Assembly (NCBI GenBank): GCA_036426205.1
Contig: CM071568.1
Span: forward strand, 122,905,149-122,969,148
Direction of reading: 5' to 3'
DNA from: Ascaphus truei
Taxonomy: Eukaryota > Chordata > Amphibia > Anura > Ascaphidae
DNA: 64,000 nucleotides
The stretch's first letter is position 1; each line of letters begins with the position of its first letter. Under the pieces are notes generated by a model, which was not told where the DNA came from, ran no database searches, and saw only the letters and a program-made list of their open reading frames with translations. The translations under genes were made by a program, and so were the position numbers. Positions 58,527 to 64,000 of the stretch are shown in pieces.

Positions 58527-58707
58527 GGCTGCACCTACAGTATAGTGCCGGCGACACGATGTAGCAGGCAAAACAAATGTATTGCTGCCCTCGCGTGCGC
58601 TTATAGTAGAAGCGACGAGACAGCTTGGTCGCAATCGCTGGAAGTCAAGTCAATTTGATTTTTCCAGAGACCGCAGCGTGACCGTCGCTGTCACTATAAA
58701 CACAGCC
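58527..58707. mobile_element. Harbinger-like MITE (copy 11)
   Basis: Left ggctgcacctacagtatagt, right revcomp ggctgtgtttatagtgacag, flanked by TTA (58524-58526 and 58708-58710). Close relative of copy 6: they share aaaacaaatg-attg and cttggtcgc-atcgctggaag internally. Confidence 0.93.
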
Positions 58708-58710
58708 TTA

Positions 58711-59122
58711 GCCAGCACAAAGATGTTGTCTTTTGTATCATTTTTTAGACAGTAGCAGTGCCTCTGGATATCCTTCTATTATTGGTATATATTTATTGCA
58801 TGATCTCAACTAATGCCTCAAAATGAATAGAAATCCCCAGAGCGGGTTGGGACCTGACCAATAACATATCTTGTTTATGCCCAAGTGCCATCTGTATACT
58901 AACTGGAACATCATTTAATAAGATTTAAATTTATATAACTTCGCTGAACGTTTATACAAAAGGAGCAGCCAATATTGAAATAAAAACACCTAGATGTAGA
59001 ACAAATGTTTGCATATTCCAGAGTCATATTTATGGGAATCTTCTATTTACACTGAACTCCACACGTGTCTCTCTCTAGGCTGGTTTAGTTTATAAAAGAG
59101 TCACGCACAGCTCCTCCGAGTA
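58711..59122. other. No recognised feature
   Basis: AT-rich; nothing supported. Confidence 0.4.
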
Positions 59123-59408
59123 CAAGCAGTCCTCGTTATCCAACATTTCACTTGACAACAAATGGCATATCCAACCCTTTACAATGCAGCCCTAAGGGGC
59201 GTTTTTCGACGCGGAATGCGCTATCCGACGCCAGAATGCGCTATCCGACGCCAGAATGCGCTATCCGACGCCAGAATGCGCTATCCGACGCCAGAATGCG
59301 CTATCCGACGCTCACCACCACTGATTAACATGGGACTCACTTTACAACGGTGTCACTATGCAACGCTACTTCCAGAACGGATTCCGTTGGATAACCGAGG
59401 ACTGCCTG
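59123..59408. mobile_element. Tigger/pogo-like MITE with an internal 20-bp array
   Basis: Left caagcagtcctcgttatcca, right revcomp caggcagtcctcggttatcc, flanked by TA (59121-59122, 59409-59410). Right part reads on as the revcomp of a cggaatccgttctggaag-type interior. The central part is a five-unit tandem array (59209-59314). Confidence 0.85.
59209..59314. repeat. 20-bp minisatellite, five units
   Basis: Unit cgacgccagaatgcgctatc; the first copy is cgacgcggaatgcgctatc (19 bp). In one frame it reads as repeated ARMRYPTPECAIRRQN-type peptide, an artefact. Confidence 0.95.
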
Positions 59409-59410
59409 TA

Positions 59411-60230
59411 CAGCCCTGAAGTGGAGATCCACTATCACATGATAATATTGTTTAAATATTTGTCGTAGGCCTTGAAATTCTACGAAAAAGCCTGAAAACT
59501 GCACATTACCAAAGCGAAACAAACATCCTCCTTTTATTAGTCTTCCAGTCTCCAATATATAGACACTGCTCTTGTTGGGTATATGATGCAAGAACAATTT
59601 CCTGCACACTATTTGAAAAGAACAAGCCCTCCGAGCATCAAAGGTAACCAATGACAGCGCCTAGTTTAATGGGTTATATATCCTGGTGATTGATGTCTTT
59701 TTTTTTTTTTCCTTAAAAAAAAAAAAAAAATCAGGTAAATCTAAGCATTTATGTCATCAAGGGTTGGGACCAAGGGAGGATGAAACAGTCAACTGAGTCA
59801 GCATTTCAGTCTGCTGAAAAGAAAAAAAAAACATTCATTCCCAAAAATAGGAATTTCACGGCGAGGGTGGTTACACGTGTTGAAGAAAAAAGACAACAAG
59901 ATTGGCAAGTCGTTTCCAAGATACTTTATGATTTAGGAATGACCTTTAAATTTATCCCTGTGCTTCACCTGTTAATGAACCCCACAACACTGCAGTACTA
60001 TCCTATTCAAATTTCAGGGGGACAACTGGAGACTAGTGGGTGTTTCAGGGGTGACAAAACAAAGCTACCATTTAAAAACTTGTGCTCGGCAGCTGCGGAC
60101 TACAAAACAGGGGCAACAGCAGTACATAGATTGCAGCATGTCACAGTCAGCAGCTGCTCAGCAGTGCAACCGGACAGCTCTTCGAGCGATTCCCAAGCCT
60201 AAGTGAAAGTAGAGCTAGGCGGGAGACAAA
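59411..60230. other. Unassigned intronic DNA
   Basis: A T/A run near 59698-59730 and a 140-codon ORF at 59780-60202 that starts within an A-rich stretch. The ORF has no domain or repeat that I recognise and no splice-site support; not called as a gene. Confidence 0.4.
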
Positions 60231-60284
60231 GGGACTTATTCAACAAAGTGCAATAATGTATGTCAACTCTCGTAGACTTGATTA

Positions 60285-60605
60285 GGCGGCGTCCATACTG
60301 CGGAGGTGTCCGCGTGTGGCGCGATCATATTGCCTTAAGGTATTAAATCGTGCCCATAAACTGCGCGGGCGACAGCAAATGGGGGGGGGGGGGGGGGTCG
60401 TGTTGCGCAAGGAATCAGTTGAAACTGATTTCTTGGCGCAACGGGCAGGTCACATGAGTTGTTTGCCCAATGAGGGCGAACCAGTTCCGTGATGTCGCAG
60501 ACACACCCCCGATGGCGCATCTACCATGCCCTGAAAACGCACCCGCTTCACGCGGGATGATGTCACGCACGCCTCTGCGCGGGTGAAGGCTGTATGGACG
60601 CAGCC
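60285..60605. mobile_element. Harbinger-like MITE (copy 12), first of an abutting pair
   Basis: Left ggcggcgtccatactgcgga, right revcomp ggctgcgtccatacagcctt, flanked by TTA (60282-60284 and 60606-60608). Interior has a poly-G run (60379-60397) and ccaatgagggcgaaccagtt. Shares its right TTA with copy 13. Confidence 0.9.
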
Positions 60606-60608
60606 TTA

Positions 60609-61003
60609 GGCAAGGTCCTCAGTACATTCTGCAGCGCAGGAACACGTACCGTCCCTCGATATGACCGGGCCCACTACTTGCCCTGGCGCGCAATTTGCCG
60701 CCGCGTTGCTCAACAGATTTTTCCAAAGACAACAAAACTGTGTTCAGAAGTAGCCACAGCATCACCTGGGTCCGTGAGAACCAATCCTATGGCAGACTAC
60801 CCAAGCCAATAAGAGCGGAGGAAATAGCAGCCATTGAGAGCGCAGAATCTTCAGCTTGCTGCTGTCGAAGAGGATGTTACTTTTTGGCCACGCCCCCTCG
60901 ACGCACGTTCCGTCGCAAAGACCAGAGGCGAGATCGCAGTTTCCACACGTGCACACGCGCTACCACCCCGCCTGGTGCGCATGCTACAGAGAAGACTGGG
61001 GCC
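60609..61003. mobile_element. Harbinger-like MITE (copy 13, GC-rich subfamily), second of an abutting pair
   Basis: Left ggcaaggtcctcagtacatt, right revcomp ggccccagtcttctctgtag, alignable with a few gaps. Flanked by TTA (60606-60608, shared) and GTA (61004-61006). Right end is like that of copies 4 and 9. Confidence 0.7.
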
Positions 61004-61034
61004 GTAGCGGCACTATAGCACGTTATTGAGTAAG

Positions 61035-62466
61035 CCCAAAAGTCTCCTTCATCCATCCGCAGGGTTTGCAGTTAAGCTAGGAGTACTGGAAACAGTCCTT
61101 AAAGTGACATCTTTACACCTAGGGTGGTACACGATATTGCGCATTGCAATTGGTATATGGTGATTCTTCCTATAAATCAAATGTTGTTTGTCTCCCATTG
61201 TACCTCAAAAAAAGGTATCCACAATGCAATCCATACTTTGTTTTGAAAACTGTATTTTATAAACTATAGGAGTTAGTAAACAGAACATGAAACCATATAT
61301 TTTTGTTAAAATGCAGAACTCCAGAGATGGCTCTGTTATTTTTACATTATGGGGGATAGGAAAACAAAATAGCTATTTTGAGCCTTGGAGAACAAAGTGC
61401 ATCGCTGCATTCTGACTGCAAGCACATAAATATGATAGGAGAAATGTAACACCTAATAATAAAAAACAACAGGTGATAATGTAAGAGTACTTGCTGCAAA
61501 CAATAAGAAAAATGGTTTCAAAAGTCAGAGCCTCTTAAAGTCATGCAAATAAATAAAAATAAAAAAATAAAAAAACCACGCTCATGGAAGGCGAAGTAGT
61601 TAAAGGTTCCTAGGTGTGCGGCTAAGATGTCAGACCGATAGGAGGTGGTGCCGTTTACAAGAACTGTCCCTCCACTTTGAACTGGTATGTGTCAAGCAAT
61701 CAAAAGGAAGATCTGGCTAGCTTATCCTAGGAGCATGAAGAGGGGAAGGGTGAAGTTCTGCAAGACAAGTGCAATGAGACCACCGGTGCAGCATTCCCTC
61801 TGCAAGAGATCAATCCTTTCAGGAGGTAGAGATTATCAAGTTGTCTTCCAGTGTTATAGTGGGGCAAGCAAGCCAACAGAAACACTCTGCTCTCTTCAGC
61901 AGGCAAAATGAAGGTGCTATCGCAAAGCTGTTACCTTCCTTAGAGGAGCAGTTTTAGACAGCGGTAAATATTATTATATTACTGTCATTACACAATACGA
62001 TTTGTGTTGTGAAAGTACCCAAGAGGGGAGAAAAGATGAGAAATAAAAACGCTTCCCATAATATTTTTTTGTATGCTGTTAAAAGCGCACTGCATTGTAC
62101 ATACAGTAGGACAAAGAATGCGAAATCCCTGCAGGTCTTACAGCTTAATATGTGATACAGCAAAGATAAAGCACACTTATGAGCACGTTTGCATATCCTT
62201 GCCCCATAATCACAGAGCATACCACACTTCCACCGCAGCAAAGGATTCTGGGTAGTGACATGCAAAGAGGCCTCAGTGTGTTCATTTTTTTAAAATCAAC
62301 TTTAAGATGGATCCCTCTAACTGTTATGCTTGTTGAATCGTTGATGAAATACATCTAAAAAAGGAAGCAATTAAGTTAAACCAATATACAACCTACTATC
62401 CTGCACTTCTATTTCTACTCAAGAAATGCAAGACTTTTTATGATGCGTTGAAAATAGAGAATGAAT

Positions 62467-62503
<37 letters not shown>

Positions 62504-62658
62504 TTATTATGTTGGTATTCACAGTAGCACAGCAATAGTGTCACTTTTAGCTGCACATTACCTAATATGAGCCATCTGAAAGCATTCAACTGCTACAGTT
62601 ACCAACCTGTGCAACACCAAACAGCTAACCTATTCAGATGGAGGTCACAAAAGATATA
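61035..62658. other. Unassigned intronic DNA with a family-C fragment and (CA)n
   Basis: At about 62200-62320, ggattctgggtagtgacatg is an inverted fragment of repeat family C. A (CA)n run is at 62469-62500. No gene recognised. Confidence 0.45.
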
Positions 62659-62995
62659 CAGGCATACCCCGCATTAGCGTACGCAATGGGACCGAAGCAT
62701 GTATGTAAAGTGAAAATGTACTTAAAGTGAAGCACTACCTTTTTCCCACTTATCGATGCATGTACTGTACTGCAATCGTCATATACGTGCATAACTGACG
62801 TAAATAACACATGTGTAACAGGCTCTATAGTCTCCCCGCTTGTGCACAGCTTCGGTACAGGCAGGGAGCTGGTATTGCTGTGCAGGACGTGCAACAGGCG
62901 CATGCGTGAGCTGCAGTTTGCCTATTGGGCATATTGGGTATGTACTTACTCGCGAGTGTACTTAAAGTGAGTGTCCTTAAACCGGGGTATGCCTG
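62659..62995. mobile_element. Tigger/pogo-like MITE with TA sites (third copy)
   Basis: Left caggcataccccgcattagc, right revcomp caggcataccccggtttaag, flanked by TA (62657-62658, 62996-62997). Opposite orientation to 26410-26738 and clean ends; the conserved interior includes cttactcgcgagtgtactta. Confidence 0.9.
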
Positions 62996-62997
62996 TA

Positions 62998-63380
62998 TAG
63001 CATTCATTTTGCTATCAAATTAAAACATTGTTGGATGATAAATTAAGTGTGGGATTCATGTGAAAAGGTTAAGACAAAAAGGCAATGTGTTAAAATACAA
63101 ACATACTTCAAACCAATAGGACTGGGACTAAGAAAACAGGAACCATTATGTAAACAGAGTTGCAACAACGTGTCACGGCACAGATCTACTGTCAATCCTG
63201 TGACGCTGTTAAATAGTGATGCTGCAGCCCTACGAACAACAGGGTTTGGTCTGCATAGACCTGGAGTTACTAGACCTGTAAGACTTCTATTCACAAACTC
63301 ATCCATATCATCTCTGGAGCATTCTAATACAATAAAAGCAGCCCTAAAACAGACCAAAAACCCTTTCAAAAGTTAAACCC
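62998..63380. other. No recognised feature
   Basis: Two overlapping ORFs of about 108 codons on opposite strands (63043-63376) have no domain I recognise and are probably chance. Confidence 0.4.
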
Positions 63381-64000
63381 TGGTGGCGTGGCCAAGACTC
63401 GGAGCTGAGCAGTCGCAAGCCAGCCCAGCTCCCCAGAAGCGTATCATCTAAGTCAGTAAAACGCCTAATAAAACTATATCCTCAGCTCCAGAAGAGGGTG
63501 ACTGGTTCACCGTGGCCCAAAATACCCCGCGGTCTGAACGTGGGACCCTCCGGGGGACGGATCGTGGCGTGACTCTGCAAGAGAAATCTCTCGGCAATAC
63601 CTCTCAGACACTTCCAAGATGGCCACCGGACATATGTGGTCGGCCTGATCCGGGCACCTCGGGCGCGATTAACTAAACCGGCACAGCGGGAGGGTTCCAA
63701 CAGCATCTGCGGTGCCCAGATAGACTCCGGTGCCGACTAAGACAGGAGCTCCTGGTGTGCAGAAGCCAGGGGACTCAGACGGAATCGCGGCTCACAGCTT
63801 CATCCCAAACCACCAGCCTAGCGTCAGAGGGTCCGGACGAGGGGTAAGGCGCCATGGGGCAGGGAGCAGAGGAGGGCTGCCCGGCGGGAATACCCAACTC
63901 GGGGCAGAAAAGGGCCCCAGGCTGTCTGCTGCTGGTCGGCATCAAAGGGCAATATCTATTCCTCCCCTTATCTGTGAGTAAAAGAGGACGGAAAAGCCAA
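63381..64000 (+). mobile_element. Possible L1-like 5' UTR, cut by window end
   Basis: GC-rich sequence starting ggtggcgtggccaagactcg, with ttccaagatggccaccggac at 63616, similar in style to the leaders at 15236 and 32575 (a caagatggc phrase ahead of ORF1). No ORF1 start is visible before the window ends. Confidence 0.5.

Larger units (their letters stand above)
60231..61034. mobile_element. Probable host element containing two nested MITEs
   Basis: gggacttattcaacaaagtg at 60231 and, inverted, gggcttactcaataacgtgc (revcomp of 61015-61034) look like decayed ends of one element. Copies 12 and 13 lie between. Target duplication not identified. Confidence 0.5.

Noticed and set aside
59780..60202. 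140-codon plus-strand ORF
   Set aside because: Starts in an A-rich tract, no domain, and no sign of splicing; length alone is not enough in 64 kb.
62998..63376. Mirror pair of about 108-codon ORFs
   Set aside because: Overlap on opposite strands, no motif, most likely chance.

Overview
The window reads as a repeat-rich intron from a large vertebrate genome, most likely an amphibian and probably a frog. That guess rests on the repeats: Tx1/L1-like, CR1/L2-like, RTE and DIRS-like retroelements next to hAT, pogo/Tigger, Harbinger-like and Kolobok/T2-like miniature transposons, with long microsatellites and poly-G/poly-C runs. Nothing looks bacterial, viral or organellar. There is one assembly gap of 106 N (12029-12134) inside a GA microsatellite.

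One host coding exon can be recognised with confidence. It lies on the minus strand at 45895-46117 and encodes the PB1 domain of a PAR6 polarity protein, closest to PARD6G as I recall the family. It has a pyrimidine-rich 3' splice site, a GT donor, and ends in phase 1 after 74 codons. No first exon is visible at higher coordinates, and no PDZ-encoding last exon at lower coordinates. The window therefore seems to run from intron 1 (above 46117) through exon 2 into intron 2 (below 45895). A GC-rich 54-codon segment at 29340-29503, on the same strand, has an AG acceptor, the matching phase and a stop codon. It is a candidate alternative last exon, unproven.

Layout. 1-487: L2-like LINE fragment. 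1040-5280: a decayed DIRS-like element (minus strand) split by an insertion that holds an inverted repeat, a GATA microsatellite and a pogo-like MITE. 5.6-15 kb: mostly unassigned DNA with MITEs, a 23-bp minisatellite and GA/CA microsatellites. 15.2-26.4 kb: one long L1-like element with ORF1 and ORF2 remnants, cut by several DNA transposons and by a very large inverted duplication (arms about 3.3 kb, 21076-24335 and 24645-27932). 30-34.7 kb: a CR1/L2-type LINE interrupted by a second L1-like element, with a target-site duplication readable in the LINE's own reading frame. 38.4-40.2 kb: L2-like LINE. 43.4-48.2 kb: the PAR6 exon embedded in MITEs. 50-51.2 kb: RTE-like LINE (minus). 52.6-61 kb: many TTAA- and TTA-flanked MITEs and a 50-bp minisatellite. 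63.4-64 kb: GC-rich sequence resembling an L1-like 5' UTR.

The strongest signals beyond ordinary annotation are: the PAR6 exon, which is shorter than the usual ORF cut-offs in its own frame context; thirteen MITEs with TTA-type target sites and related but diverged ends, three pairs of which abut and share one TTA; two of these with an in-window related empty site; and the nested insertions dated relative to each other by broken LINE reading frames. I see no evidence for a new multi-gene system. All family assignments are from visual reading and remembered family features, not from searches.
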